This document shows, piece by piece, positions 12,594 through 22,171 of a stretch of DNA of 36,195 nucleotides. Numbering within the stretch: the first letter of the stretch is position 1; every line of letters begins with the position of its first letter. A program made the translations under genes and the position numbers. Below the pieces are notes generated by a model that had not been told where the DNA came from, made no database searches, and worked only from the letters and a program-made list of their open reading frames with translations. This DNA comes from a virus. The stretch is taken from positions 1 to 36,195 of IMG/VR virus record IMGVR_UViG_3300025127_000006. One strand, written 5' to 3'.

Positions 12594-13451
12594 CTATATT
12601 ATAATTCTGTATGCACCCCAAGTTCCAGCATCTTGTTCTGGAAATGAGCTGTTTCCATTAATTGTTGAGTTACCACCAGAATTTTGATACGCATAAATTT
12701 CTAAATAATCAGAAGCACTTAGTGTAACTGTTTGACCTAATTTTATTGTAGTAGGGTGGGTTGAAAATTCTGTTGTTTTACTAATAAGAGAACCATTTTT
12801 ATAAAAACCCATTTGAGCATCAGTTATATCTGCATTATCATCATATCTAAATTTTCCCCAAACCCAATACTTTCCAGCTACTCCTGGTGTAAACCTATAA
12901 TTACTTGAATGATCGTATGTTCCATCAGTATCAAAAACTTCTGCATCCATTGGTAGTTTTGTCCAAGTAGTGTTAGCAATTGTTAAACCACCGTCCATGT
13001 GTGCTTGAAAAGCTGGTGTATTAGTTCCACCAACACCAGATACAAAATTTGCTCTAGTCATTTTTCTTAATGCTCCAGCAGATGTATCATGGATTAATAC
13101 AGTATCGTCTGTAGCAATAGAAGTTTCAGCAGTTTGACCAGTAATTATAGATGCTGCTACTTGTGAGCTTCCAACAGAACCACTTGGAGGATTTACTGTT
13201 TGAACAGCTTTACCCAGATAAACACAATACATATCATCTGAACTAGCAGTTGCAGATGTTAATGTTAGTGTAGTACCACTAGCAGTGTAAGCTGCTGTAG
13301 GTTCTTGCCTAACGAAATTAATAAAAAGTGCAATTTCATTTTGATTGGCAACAGGATGATCTAAAGTGTACGAAGTAGTTGCACTTGTAGAAAAGTCTTG
13401 TTTCTGAAAAGCACTGTATGCTTCTGCTGGTCTGTTACCTAAATAAGCCAA
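12594..13451 (-). CDS. Tail fibre protein with C1q-like tip
   Basis: 285 residues. The N-terminal domain (MAYLGNRPAEAYSAFQKQDF, then YTLDHPVANQNEIALFINF) is of the type that docks accessory fibres to podovirus tails. A linker SVGSSQVAASIITGQ is followed from about residue 145 by a C1q-like domain with EVFDTDGTYDHSSNYRFTP, AGKYWVWGKF, a KNGS hairpin, and GAYRI at the end. It shares this tip with 12064-12585 and its N-terminus with 10804-11712. Function in host recognition is inferred. Confidence 0.7.
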   Translation of the reverse strand: MAYLGNRPAEAYSAFQKQDFSTSATTSYTLDHPVANQNEIALFINFVRQEPTAAYTASGTTLTLTSATASSDDMYCVYLGKAVQTVNPPSGSVGSSQVAASIITGQTAETSIATDDTVLIHDTSAGALRKMTRANFVSGVGGTNTPAFQAHMDGGLTIANTTWTKLPMDAEVFDTDGTYDHSSNYRFTPGVAGKYWVWGKFRYDDNADITDAQMGFYKNGSLISKTTEFSTHPTTIKLGQTVTLSASDYLEIYAYQNSGGNSTINGNSSFPEQDAGTWGAYRIII

Positions 13452-13461
13452 ATGTATTCTC

Positions 13462-13791
13462 CTATGTACTTATGGAATCAACAACAGAAAGTATTACATC
13501 AACTGCACTACCTGTTGAAGCTAATGCTTCTACAGAATCACCAGATTGTAAAACTACTTTTGATCCTCCATCAATTAATTCTAATGATCCACCAGCAGGT
13601 ATTGGTGCGTCTTTAATTAAATAGTAACTTGTACTACTATTTTTTACTGTAGCATCTACAGTTACAGATGATGTAGATTTGTTTGCAAATCTCATACCAA
13701 TAATTGCATCATCACTATTTGCTGCAGCTCTTATTTCTGTAGCTGATGTACCTATGCTAGTCTTTAATACTCTTTCAAAATCTTGTGCCAT
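13462..13791 (-). CDS. Small virion-associated beta protein
   Basis: 109 residues with strand patterns AIIGMRFANKSTSSVTVDAT, LIKDAPIPAGGSLELIDGG and KVVLQSGDSVEALASTGSAV, typical of a small immunoglobulin-like or beta-sandwich domain found in marine podovirus virions between the tail fibre and accessory fibre genes. The pattern IPAGGSLELIDG...L.SGD.I is common to phage structural beta proteins. Exact role unknown. Confidence 0.6.
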   Translation of the reverse strand: MAQDFERVLKTSIGTSATEIRAAANSDDAIIGMRFANKSTSSVTVDATVKNSSTSYYLIKDAPIPAGGSLELIDGGSKVVLQSGDSVEALASTGSAVDVILSVVDSIST

Positions 13792-13803
13792 ATATCTCCT
13801 TTA

Positions 13804-15186
13804 CTATAATGCTATTGCCATTGCAACCGCAAATCCATTAGTTGCTAAACCTGTTGTACTTACCGCAGCATCTTGCCAAGATGATCCATTATAGACACGA
13901 AGTACATTGCTCGTTGTGTTAAAATATAAATCTCCGGCAGTTAGTGCATCTCCATCATTATCTACTGTTGGATCACTAGACTTAGCTCCTAAATAAGTAT
14001 CATCAAAATTATCTGCTGCGGCTTCGGCAGCGGCTTGAGCTGCTTGAGCAGCAGTTTTAGCAGTGTCAGAAGCAGTAGCACTTGTTGCAGCATTAGTCGC
14101 TGAAGTGGCTGCTTCGGATGCTTTCGTTGTAGCAGTTGTTGCGCTAGATGCGGCACTGGTAGCTGATGAAGCGGCTTCTGATGCTTTTGTTGTAGCTGTC
14201 GTTGCAGAACTTGCAGCAGCTGTAGCTGAAGAAGCGGCATTAGTTGCAGACGTACTTGCTTCACTAGCCTTTGTAGTCGCTGTTGTAGCTGAACTCGCAG
14301 CACTCGTTGCTGATGATGCAGCATTTGTTTCTGAAGTCGAAGCATTAGATGCTGACGTTGATGCTTCACTCGCTTTTGTAGTTGCGGTTGTTGCAGATGA
14401 AGCGGCTGAAGTTGCAGAGTTGGCTGCGTTAGTTGCTGATGATGCGGCTGCAGTTGCACTACTAGCTGCGGCTGTAGCACTTGAAGCAGCAGCGGAAGCA
14501 GATGATGTTGCAGAACCTGCGTCTACTATTAAATCCCATTTAGCTGAATCTGTATTACTTGTTAATGGTTGTGAACCAGAAGAAGTATGAGCTGTGTTAG
14601 CCATAAAGATATTGTTAGTAGAAGTATCTTTAACTAAATCTCTAACTTGATACGCAGTTGATGCGGACCAGTTACCTCTGAAAGTTCCTAATTCTTGTGT
14701 TACTGAAAGTTCTCCAGATGAATCAAAAGATAAAACTTTATTAGCTCTATCTGTTGCACCTACAGTAAACTCTGTAGATGTCATAGTATTTGTTCTTGAT
14801 AGTTTTATGGATCTGTCTGTTGCTTCCGATACTTGTTGAGCAATCATAGTGTTACGATCCAGACCCTCTTCATGGGTCTCCGCAGGGAATGGATCATTAG
14901 CGATATAATCAATCACTTGAGTTTGCGGGACATTCCTTCTTATAACAACTGTCTCACCCGAAGCTGGTACATTACCAGTAGTAAAAACAACAGTTCCTCC
15001 AGAAGCAGATCCTGCTCCTGTAACTGTATAATGAGTGGTTAATGTTTTAGTTGTCTCAGTTCCTGTAGATGATCTAATAATTACTACTAAGTCGCTGTCC
15101 GCAAAAATTTTGAAACTGTAAGCAAAGGTAGTTGTACTACCATTTCCATTGTGGGAGTTCTTAATAATTGTAGTTGATACTGTCAT
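13804..15186 (-). CDS. T7 gp17-type tail fibre
   Basis: 460 residues. The first ~150 match the virion-attachment domain of T7-type tail fibres: GNGSTTTFAYSFKIFADSDL, VVIRRNVPQTQVIDYIAND and FPAETHEEGLDRNTMIAQQV. A shaft of near-perfect Ala/Ser/Thr repeats (about residues 225-395) follows, then a short C-terminal domain with DNDGDALTAGDLYFNTTSN and VYNGSSWQDA. The repeats predict a triple coiled coil. There is no large receptor-binding tip, so the accessory fibre genes just downstream may supply that function. Strong call for the N-terminus. Confidence 0.85.
   Translation of the reverse strand: MTVSTTIIKNSHNGNGSTTTFAYSFKIFADSDLVVIIRSSTGTETTKTLTTHYTVTGAGSASGGTVVFTTGNVPASGETVVIRRNVPQTQVIDYIANDPFPAETHEEGLDRNTMIAQQVSEATDRSIKLSRTNTMTSTEFTVGATDRANKVLSFDSSGELSVTQELGTFRGNWSASTAYQVRDLVKDTSTNNIFMANTAHTSSGSQPLTSNTDSAKWDLIVDAGSATSSASAAASSATAAASSATAAASSATNAANSATSAASSATTATTKASEASTSASNASTSETNAASSATSAASSATTATTKASEASTSATNAASSATAAASSATTATTKASEAASSATSAASSATTATTKASEAATSATNAATSATASDTAKTAAQAAQAAAEAAADNFDDTYLGAKSSDPTVDNDGDALTAGDLYFNTTSNVLRVYNGSSWQDAAVSTTGLATNGFAVAMAIAL
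14030..14510 (-). repeat. Ala/Ser/Thr codon-repeat tract in tail fibre shaft
   Basis: About 480 bases encode imperfect repeats of SAASSATTATTKASEAS type. Codon choice varies between repeats, so the DNA is less repetitive than the protein, which suggests selection on the protein. The tract also keeps frames open on the opposite strand and in another frame, producing false long ORFs. Repeat number is likely to vary between related phages. Confidence 0.75.
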
Positions 15187-15189
15187 AAC

Positions 15190-17760
15190 TTAAAAACCTT
15201 TAAACTTTTGTGATGGTTTTGTAAATAGATATTCTTGATTATAGTCATCTTTCATTCTTTTTTCTACCCTTTTTAATACACCGGGATTCATTGTTTCCAA
15301 AATTTGAAAACCTATCATATAGTCAAATGCTGCCTTAATATAAAACAAATTTAAAAAAGGTATATTAGAACTTATAGCTCTGTAAGCAGCTTTACCTGCT
15401 TTACCACCTTCTAAACCTAAAGCATATTTAAAAGCTAAACCAAGATCAATAACAGTTGTTGGAAATGGTCCTGCTATTGTGGCTAAAACAGATCCAGCAT
15501 CTCTTTGTTCTTTAAATAAAACATCACCATATATACCAAGTCCACCACCTTGTAAAAATGCAGCCATAATAGTTTTTGGCATGTTTGGATCACGAGGTTC
15601 TTTGCCTTTTAATAAATCTTTTAAACTCATTGACATATAACCAAACATTCCAGAAGTTATCATAAGTGCAATAATACCTCTTATTCCTCTACCTATATCT
15701 TGGTTTTTTCCTTTTCTTAAAAAAGCAACTTCTCTTCCTAAAACTTTAGTTACAACAGCTATTGGAAATGCTTTGAATTGACCTACAAATCTAATAGCTT
15801 CACCCATACCAGTTCCCGCAAGAGTTCCTTGTGTCATAGTTCCTTTAGTTCTAGCATCTGGCTCAATTACTGCATAAATTGATCTATCTAACAACATACC
15901 CGATACTGAATACTTAAATTTTTCTTTTTCCAGTTGTAATTCTGATTTACTTAAATCATCCATACCTGTAATTTTTTTTATATCAGCATCAGACATATTA
16001 CTTAATTCAGATATATTAATAAACTCTGTTCCATCATCTGCTTTTGACATTGCAGTTTTTCTAATGACATTCCATTTAGTAGAATCAATATTATATAATT
16101 TAAAAAAATCTCGTAATGGTTTGTTTAGTTGATCAAAACTTAAATTTTTTTGTTTAGCATAATAGTTAGCCATACCTAACATTGAGTTTTCTTTTAAAGT
16201 GTTGGTCCACCAAGAAAGTAAATTGTATTTAAAAAATGTTCTTTGTATTTTTGTCCAACCTTTGTTTAAATTATCACCAACTTGAAACCTTCCAGAAATA
16301 TCATAAATAGTACCATCTTTTATAAAACCTAATCCTTTTACTATATCTTGTTTTTGTTCTGTATTTTTAATTCTTCTTATTGCGTTCATTGCTTCAAACA
16401 TTCCACCTAAAAATGATCTTCCTTGGTATCTCATTTCTGAAGCATAAATACCTATATCAGCTGCAGCAGAAATAACCGCACCTCCTAATTTTGCAACATT
16501 ACCGATTGCTCTTGCTATTGCAGAATATTTTGCTACTGCAAATCCATTTTTACCACCATCAAAAGTATATACAGTTCCATCAACTACATTCATAAATTTT
16601 TCAAATTGTTTATAACTTGATAAACTTTCTGTACTTCTTCTTTGATCTATCATTCTATTTGCAACAGCAACTCTAATTTTTTCAAAATTTTCTTTTGGTT
16701 TAGTTCCTAGTGTATCTAGCATACCTATGTTTCTTCCGGCTGTCATTAAACCACTATAATAAGTTTCTTTTAATGATCCTGTTCCAAATTTTTCATTATA
16801 TGCGTTCCAATGTTTTGCAGATTTAAAATGTAATACTCTTTTATTATCAATTCCTTTTGCAATATTTCTGCTTCCGAATACTCCTGCAGCTCCATCTGCT
16901 ACTTGTATTTTATTACCAACCAAAGAATTATATGAGTTCACTAAAAAATCATCAATATTATCTGTGTCAGCAAATGTTCTATCTCCATCTAAATACTGCA
17001 TAATAAAATCTTTCCAAGCGGTGTAATTTTTATTATAATTTATATCTGTACCTTTTAAGTTAGGATCAGCTTTTATTTCATTTAAATCTTTACCTAATCT
17101 ATTTGCAGCAGCTCTTACATTAAATTGATCGTGAGATTGTTTAACAACATAACCCCACATTTTAGCAATATTTGCTCCTCTCTCATTTAGTGCTTGTCTA
17201 GTTAGTTCAGAATGTTTTTCCATTATTTCAGCTAACTTTTTTACATCTTTATTTTTTGTTGTTGTTTCTTTTCCTAAAGAAATTTCTTCCATTGTTATAG
17301 CAAGTTCTTCTTGAAGTCTTGCATCAGCTTTATCAAACATAACATCTAAACCAGCAGCAGTAACTTCAGCATCAAATGCAGCTATTAATTGACCTTGTGC
17401 AGCATTTTGTGCAACACCAACAGATGTTCTTGATCCGGTTGTTAATCTGTTTGAGCCAACTAATAAAGCTATTAAACCTTCTTGCTCATCACCTTCAAAA
17501 TTTTCTAAAAGTTCTTCTACTTTTTTTCTTACTAATATTTCATCATTAATAGCATTAATTTTATTAATTCTTTTTTGTGCTTTTATTTGTTCTGTAACAT
17601 CTTTACTAATTCTATCTATATCAACTCTATCTAAATTAGTTTTTTTACTATCAGCTATAGCAATTTTAATTTTATTAATTAACTCCTGTTTATCAACAGA
17701 TGTAATTCTGGATTTATTTATTGAATTTACTACTCTTGTTACGCAACTATTTTTAGCCAT
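15190..17760 (-). CDS. Large internal virion/ejection protein
   Basis: 856 residues from the ATG at 17758-17760, which has AAGGAAATTA upstream and overlaps the previous stop as TAATG; an in-frame upstream ATG at 17778 lacks support. Helical and charged at the N-terminus, with hydrophobic segments around VAKLGGAVISAAADIGIYAS and IIALMITSGMFGYMSMS that could insert in the membrane. The C-terminal block NIPFLNLFYIKAAFDYMIG followed by PGVLKRVEKRMK is shared by internal core proteins of many podoviruses. Expected to be packaged in the head and ejected to form the DNA-translocating channel. No peptidase or hydrolase motif seen. Confidence 0.7.
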   Translation of the reverse strand: MAKNSCVTRVVNSINKSRITSVDKQELINKIKIAIADSKKTNLDRVDIDRISKDVTEQIKAQKRINKINAINDEILVRKKVEELLENFEGDEQEGLIALLVGSNRLTTGSRTSVGVAQNAAQGQLIAAFDAEVTAAGLDVMFDKADARLQEELAITMEEISLGKETTTKNKDVKKLAEIMEKHSELTRQALNERGANIAKMWGYVVKQSHDQFNVRAAANRLGKDLNEIKADPNLKGTDINYNKNYTAWKDFIMQYLDGDRTFADTDNIDDFLVNSYNSLVGNKIQVADGAAGVFGSRNIAKGIDNKRVLHFKSAKHWNAYNEKFGTGSLKETYYSGLMTAGRNIGMLDTLGTKPKENFEKIRVAVANRMIDQRRSTESLSSYKQFEKFMNVVDGTVYTFDGGKNGFAVAKYSAIARAIGNVAKLGGAVISAAADIGIYASEMRYQGRSFLGGMFEAMNAIRRIKNTEQKQDIVKGLGFIKDGTIYDISGRFQVGDNLNKGWTKIQRTFFKYNLLSWWTNTLKENSMLGMANYYAKQKNLSFDQLNKPLRDFFKLYNIDSTKWNVIRKTAMSKADDGTEFINISELSNMSDADIKKITGMDDLSKSELQLEKEKFKYSVSGMLLDRSIYAVIEPDARTKGTMTQGTLAGTGMGEAIRFVGQFKAFPIAVVTKVLGREVAFLRKGKNQDIGRGIRGIIALMITSGMFGYMSMSLKDLLKGKEPRDPNMPKTIMAAFLQGGGLGIYGDVLFKEQRDAGSVLATIAGPFPTTVIDLGLAFKYALGLEGGKAGKAAYRAISSNIPFLNLFYIKAAFDYMIGFQILETMNPGVLKRVEKRMKDDYNQEYLFTKPSQKFKGF

Positions 17761-19232
17761 TAATTTCCTTGGGTACAATTAATATAATCTGTTATTGAAT
17801 TTTCTAAATCTTCAGTTTTAGCATTAACTTCATCTAATTCTTCTGCAGCTTTTTTTAATGTTTCATCTTTTTTACCTGTACTTTTATTGGTAAATTCTAA
17901 AGGTAGTCCAGCATCATTTTGTTTTTGTCTTAATTTAATTAATCTTTCATTGACACGATTTAATTCAGAATCTTGTTGAGCAGGTTCTAAATCAGAAACA
18001 CTTTTTTTTGTAGATTCAACTTGAATTTGTTTAGATGCTTTTGTACGATTAATTATTGGATCAGTAACTACAGGATCAGTTTTAGTAGTTTTTTCTAATT
18101 TTTTTCTTTCAGCAAGTAAATCATTATATTTTTTTATAGCATTTTTTAAATGCGCTTTATTTACTTTACCACCTTCTTTAATAATTATTTGTGTATCTCT
18201 TTTAATTATTTCAATATTTTTTCTTGCTTTATTAATAAGAAGATCAAGTTGTTTAGTTGATGTGCCATTTAATGTAGGATCAGCATTTGCTATATCCATA
18301 ACATTTACAGGTTCGTCTAATTGTTGATCACCAATAGCCTTTGCTAATAATTTATTTCTAGTTTCTACATCCATTTGATCTAGTTGCATCATTTTATCTA
18401 CTACTTCTTTAGGATAATATTCTGCATATAAATCTACCTCTGGATCACCTCCTTCTGGTTTACTTAAATTTTCTCTATTTGCTAAAACTCTTGCGTTAAA
18501 TTTTCTAGCGGTATTTATATCTCTTAATTTACCAGCACCTACATGAAGTCCACCACCAATTACTGTTCCAAATGCAACATTTAAAAAACTATCATATAAA
18601 TCATAATCTGCTTGTACTTTTTGAGCTACACCATAAACAAGTGGCTCTATAAGAGCAGCACCAACAGCACCTTCTACTACACCTCTTTTTAATCTTGTAT
18701 TTCTAAATGCTTTTGAACTTTTGACACCCATAGATTTTGCTTTAGCGATAGCTCTAGCAAAACGAAGTTGTCCATAAACAGGAATAAAAGAAACTCCAAT
18801 ATTTATTGGATCAAGAAAACTTGTACCAATACCTACTGCAAGTTTTGCAGCACCAACATAAAATCCACCAGAAAAAGGATTCCAAGAACCTGCGGGTCCT
18901 CTTTGTATAATACTTTGTCTTTCTAATTCTTTCTTTTTTTTTTCTACCATTATATCAACAACTGATTGATATTCATTTCTTTCAAAATACAATCCTAAAT
19001 CTTTATATTCTTCGTTTAATTCTTTTCTATTTCTAGGAATTTCATTTAATGCTCTTGATTCTGCTCTTGTAGATTGAATGTCTTTAAATGTTAAAATAGA
19101 CATTACAGGATTAAAATTCCAGTTGTCTGCAGCTACAGCTCCTAATGATTCAAACAAACTTGTTTGATATTGATCATAACCAGTTTCTTGTGCTGTTTCG
19201 TTTATATTTAATCCAAATCCAAATTGTGCCAT
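17760..19232 (-). CDS. Internal virion/ejection protein
   Basis: 490 residues. The first half contains glycine-rich, hydrophobic stretches (AAKLAVGIGTSFLDPINIGV, GAVGAALIEPLVYGVAQK, FGTVIGGGLHVGAGKL) like the membrane-interacting parts of podovirus ejection proteins. The second half is a highly charged helical tail. It lies between two other ejection-type genes and is likely co-packaged. Family named by context and composition only. Confidence 0.65.
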   Translation of the reverse strand: MAQFGFGLNINETAQETGYDQYQTSLFESLGAVAADNWNFNPVMSILTFKDIQSTRAESRALNEIPRNRKELNEEYKDLGLYFERNEYQSVVDIMVEKKKKELERQSIIQRGPAGSWNPFSGGFYVGAAKLAVGIGTSFLDPINIGVSFIPVYGQLRFARAIAKAKSMGVKSSKAFRNTRLKRGVVEGAVGAALIEPLVYGVAQKVQADYDLYDSFLNVAFGTVIGGGLHVGAGKLRDINTARKFNARVLANRENLSKPEGGDPEVDLYAEYYPKEVVDKMMQLDQMDVETRNKLLAKAIGDQQLDEPVNVMDIANADPTLNGTSTKQLDLLINKARKNIEIIKRDTQIIIKEGGKVNKAHLKNAIKKYNDLLAERKKLEKTTKTDPVVTDPIINRTKASKQIQVESTKKSVSDLEPAQQDSELNRVNERLIKLRQKQNDAGLPLEFTNKSTGKKDETLKKAAEELDEVNAKTEDLENSITDYINCTQGN

Positions 19233-19240
19233 AATATTTA

Positions 19241-22171
19241 TTATTTATATGCTTTTTTAAATTTTTGTTTTACAATTTTATCATTTACAACATTTTTTTT
19301 AGTGTGATGAAATTTTGCATATAATTCCATTGCTTTTTTCATATCACCATTTAACATTGCTTTAATCAAAGCATCACTTCCTAATTGTCCATAAATATTC
19401 ATTAAAAATAATTCTTCTTGTTGATCATAAGTTAATTCTTCAAGAATAAATTTTGTAGGATTTTTAGTTTCTTTTGCTTTTTTAACCCAATCTGGAATAT
19501 CTACATTAAATCTTTTATATTGAGTTTCTAATCTTGATAATGCTGTTTCAAATGAAGATTTTAAAGGTATACCATTTTTATCTAATTTAACTTTTCCATT
19601 TTTATCTAAATGGTCTTTAGTTTTAAATTGAAAAAATCCAGTAGCTGAAGATTTATTTAATAAAAAATCTTTATCTCCACTATTGCTTTCAACGTCATAA
19701 ACAGCAGCTATAAATTTTTGTAAATTATCTTGAGATTCTTCATTATATATATTGCCACCAACTTTATCTAATATAATTCTTTTTGATGAAGTTAGATTCA
19801 TTTCTGATCCATAAGCAGGTGTAATTATAGCATCACCTATTGTTTTAAGAATAGATTTATTATTAGATGATTGATCGTCTATCGAAATTTCAGAGTTTTT
19901 TTTTCCATCATCAAAAGTAATACCTTCAATGTTTGGTTTTTGTACTTTTTCAAGAGCTTTTTCATAACTAATATTTTCTTCATAAGCAATTTTAGATGCT
20001 TTTTCATAAACACTAATCATTGATTCAACAGTGCTTTCAACTGGAACATCAAAATTTAAAGTAAAGTCTATTGGAATATTTGTTCCCGGCACAAGTTCAG
20101 AAGTATCATTGATATTTAAAATTAAATTTTCTCCATTAGCATTTACAATAGGCGCAAATTCATTACTACCAGAAAGAACAATACCAAATATTAAATTTTC
20201 TCCATCTGGCATATTTCTCCATTCTCCATTAGTAAGCATTTGAGAATACATTTTTGATGATAATTTTACTGGATCTGTTTCAAAATTTGATTTAAAAGCT
20301 ACAGCACCAAAGTCATCTAAATAATATTTTTGTAAAATATCTGCTGTTTCAATAATTTTATTTATTTGTCCATCTCCAACATTTTTTCCATCAATTTTTT
20401 TTGGAAGATAATAAGTATCTTCTATTACAAAATTATCATTGAATGTTTGTGCGGCAGATATTGCAGCTTCACTTGCGGTTAAATCTGAGTTAGCATACAT
20501 TCTACTTGATGCTACAAAACTTAAATATTCTACTAAATTATCCATTTCTGTTAATGTGCCACTACTATTAAGTGGTACATTTCTTCTTAAAATAGATTCA
20601 AAATCTGTAAGATTTTCTCTTATTTCTGCTCTAATATCATCTTTGTTTACATCATTATCTTTTAAAAAATTTTTAATTTTATCTTTTTCTTCTTTAGTAT
20701 CAAAAGAAAGACTTTCTTGTGCAAGTTCTCCATCTCCAAAAATATAAGAAACTTTTGCACCATAAGGTAAACCAGCTTCTAATAGTTGTCTTAATGCTAT
20801 TCCATCATTATCACCATAATTAATATTTAAAGTTTGCATCATGTCATTCATTGTAGCTATGTCGTTTTTATTTCCAGCTTCAGTGTATAATGTAATAAAA
20901 CTTTGAGCTGCATCATTAGTCATAACTTTAATATTTTTAATATTTAAATCTTTTTGTTTTTGTATAATTGTTTCTGTAAATTCTAATTTAGCTTGTGCTA
21001 TAGCACTTGTGTCGTAAATATTAGGTGCTGAAAATTCAGCTGTCATATTATCAATTTCTATTGACATATTTTTAATATTGTCATCTACAGTAAATAAATA
21101 TGCAATAGGATCATTTTCTCTATTAGATTTTATATCTTCAACCACTTTTTTTAAAAAAGTTTCTTTTCCTTTAGCAACATTAATAGGATATGTTTTATAA
21201 ACATCTTCTAAAATCTTTGTTAGATTAAAATCTAAATCTTGATTTGGTAAATTGTGTAAAAATTTAATATCATCAACAGTATCTTCCGCAAAAGTTTTAG
21301 AAACTATCATATTTTCATATACAGTTTCTGTCATTACTTCTTTTGCAAGTTCAAAATCAAATATAGGTGGATCTTTACCTTCTTCTATATATGTCATATA
21401 ATTTTTAAATTCTTTTTCTATTTGAGGTCTTAAATAAATTTTTGCTTTATCTTCTAAATCTAATCTTTGCTCAACAGATAAATTTGGTAAATAATTTTTA
21501 TTTTTTAAAAGTTGAAATGTTTTTTTAGGTGAATTACTTACATCTTCTAATCCATCAAACAAATCAATTTCTACAGGAATATTATCTAAAAGTGTTTGTA
21601 GTTCTGGAGGAGATAATTGTTCACCATAAGTATCTATTGCTAATTTCGTTAAGTCTGTAGTCAAAGTTTCTTTAGCAAGACCACCATCCATATAAGCTGT
21701 TAAAAGTAAATTTTTTTTAGCTTTTGCATAACTATTATTTAATGAAGAAAGAATTTGATTTGATACAAGTGTATCTACTTTAAAAATTGTTTTTTGTGTT
21801 TCAGCTAAAGCATAATTAGAAAATTTATCTTGAACATTTCCATTACTTGCTAAAGCTCTATATTTTTTTATTAAAGCATCTGATTGTTCTTTTAAATAAA
21901 TGTTTGCAGCATCTTTGTTTGTTGCATATTTAGAATCAGTTTTAATTGTTTGAGTAACTGATTGCATATCAGTAATAAAATCGTTTTCTAGCTTCAATGC
22001 TTCTGCTTGATTTTGTAAAGCATTTTCTTTTACTTTTTGTTCAATAACAGTTTTAGTAATAGGTGCTAATGCACTAGCAAGGTTTTGATTTAAACCCATT
22101 TTAAGATTAGTAGTTGTACCTTCTAATTGAGTAATAGAACCTTCTGCTTCAAATGTAGGTATTTTAGGCAT
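19241..22171 (-). CDS. Ejection protein with C-terminal lytic-transglycosylase-like domain
   Basis: 976 residues. The first ~800 are largely helical and Lys/Glu/Asn-rich, as in internal core proteins. Residues about 815-976 resemble an SLT-type lysozyme-like domain: the putative catalytic Glu is E828 in YDVESNSG, followed by SSATGFFQFKT, a classical GxxQF element, and later helices ending LYAKFHHTKK. In T7, gp16 carries such a domain at its N-terminus to open peptidoglycan during entry; here it is C-terminal. It is also the only peptidoglycan-hydrolase signature seen in the genome. The start overlaps the preceding stop by one base. Confidence 0.75.
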   Translation of the reverse strand: MPKIPTFEAEGSITQLEGTTTNLKMGLNQNLASALAPITKTVIEQKVKENALQNQAEALKLENDFITDMQSVTQTIKTDSKYATNKDAANIYLKEQSDALIKKYRALASNGNVQDKFSNYALAETQKTIFKVDTLVSNQILSSLNNSYAKAKKNLLLTAYMDGGLAKETLTTDLTKLAIDTYGEQLSPPELQTLLDNIPVEIDLFDGLEDVSNSPKKTFQLLKNKNYLPNLSVEQRLDLEDKAKIYLRPQIEKEFKNYMTYIEEGKDPPIFDFELAKEVMTETVYENMIVSKTFAEDTVDDIKFLHNLPNQDLDFNLTKILEDVYKTYPINVAKGKETFLKKVVEDIKSNRENDPIAYLFTVDDNIKNMSIEIDNMTAEFSAPNIYDTSAIAQAKLEFTETIIQKQKDLNIKNIKVMTNDAAQSFITLYTEAGNKNDIATMNDMMQTLNINYGDNDGIALRQLLEAGLPYGAKVSYIFGDGELAQESLSFDTKEEKDKIKNFLKDNDVNKDDIRAEIRENLTDFESILRRNVPLNSSGTLTEMDNLVEYLSFVASSRMYANSDLTASEAAISAAQTFNDNFVIEDTYYLPKKIDGKNVGDGQINKIIETADILQKYYLDDFGAVAFKSNFETDPVKLSSKMYSQMLTNGEWRNMPDGENLIFGIVLSGSNEFAPIVNANGENLILNINDTSELVPGTNIPIDFTLNFDVPVESTVESMISVYEKASKIAYEENISYEKALEKVQKPNIEGITFDDGKKNSEISIDDQSSNNKSILKTIGDAIITPAYGSEMNLTSSKRIILDKVGGNIYNEESQDNLQKFIAAVYDVESNSGDKDFLLNKSSATGFFQFKTKDHLDKNGKVKLDKNGIPLKSSFETALSRLETQYKRFNVDIPDWVKKAKETKNPTKFILEELTYDQQEELFLMNIYGQLGSDALIKAMLNGDMKKAMELYAKFHHTKKNVVNDKIVKQKFKKAYK

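Noticed and set aside
13989-14480. Gln/Leu-rich frame on the minus strand
   Set aside because: Alternative frame of the same repeat tract inside the tail fibre gene.
14063-14590. Long Ala/Val-rich frame on the plus strand
   Set aside because: It is the antisense of the tail fibre's Ala/Ser/Thr repeat, which keeps other frames open; composition is artificial and there is no ribosome-binding site.
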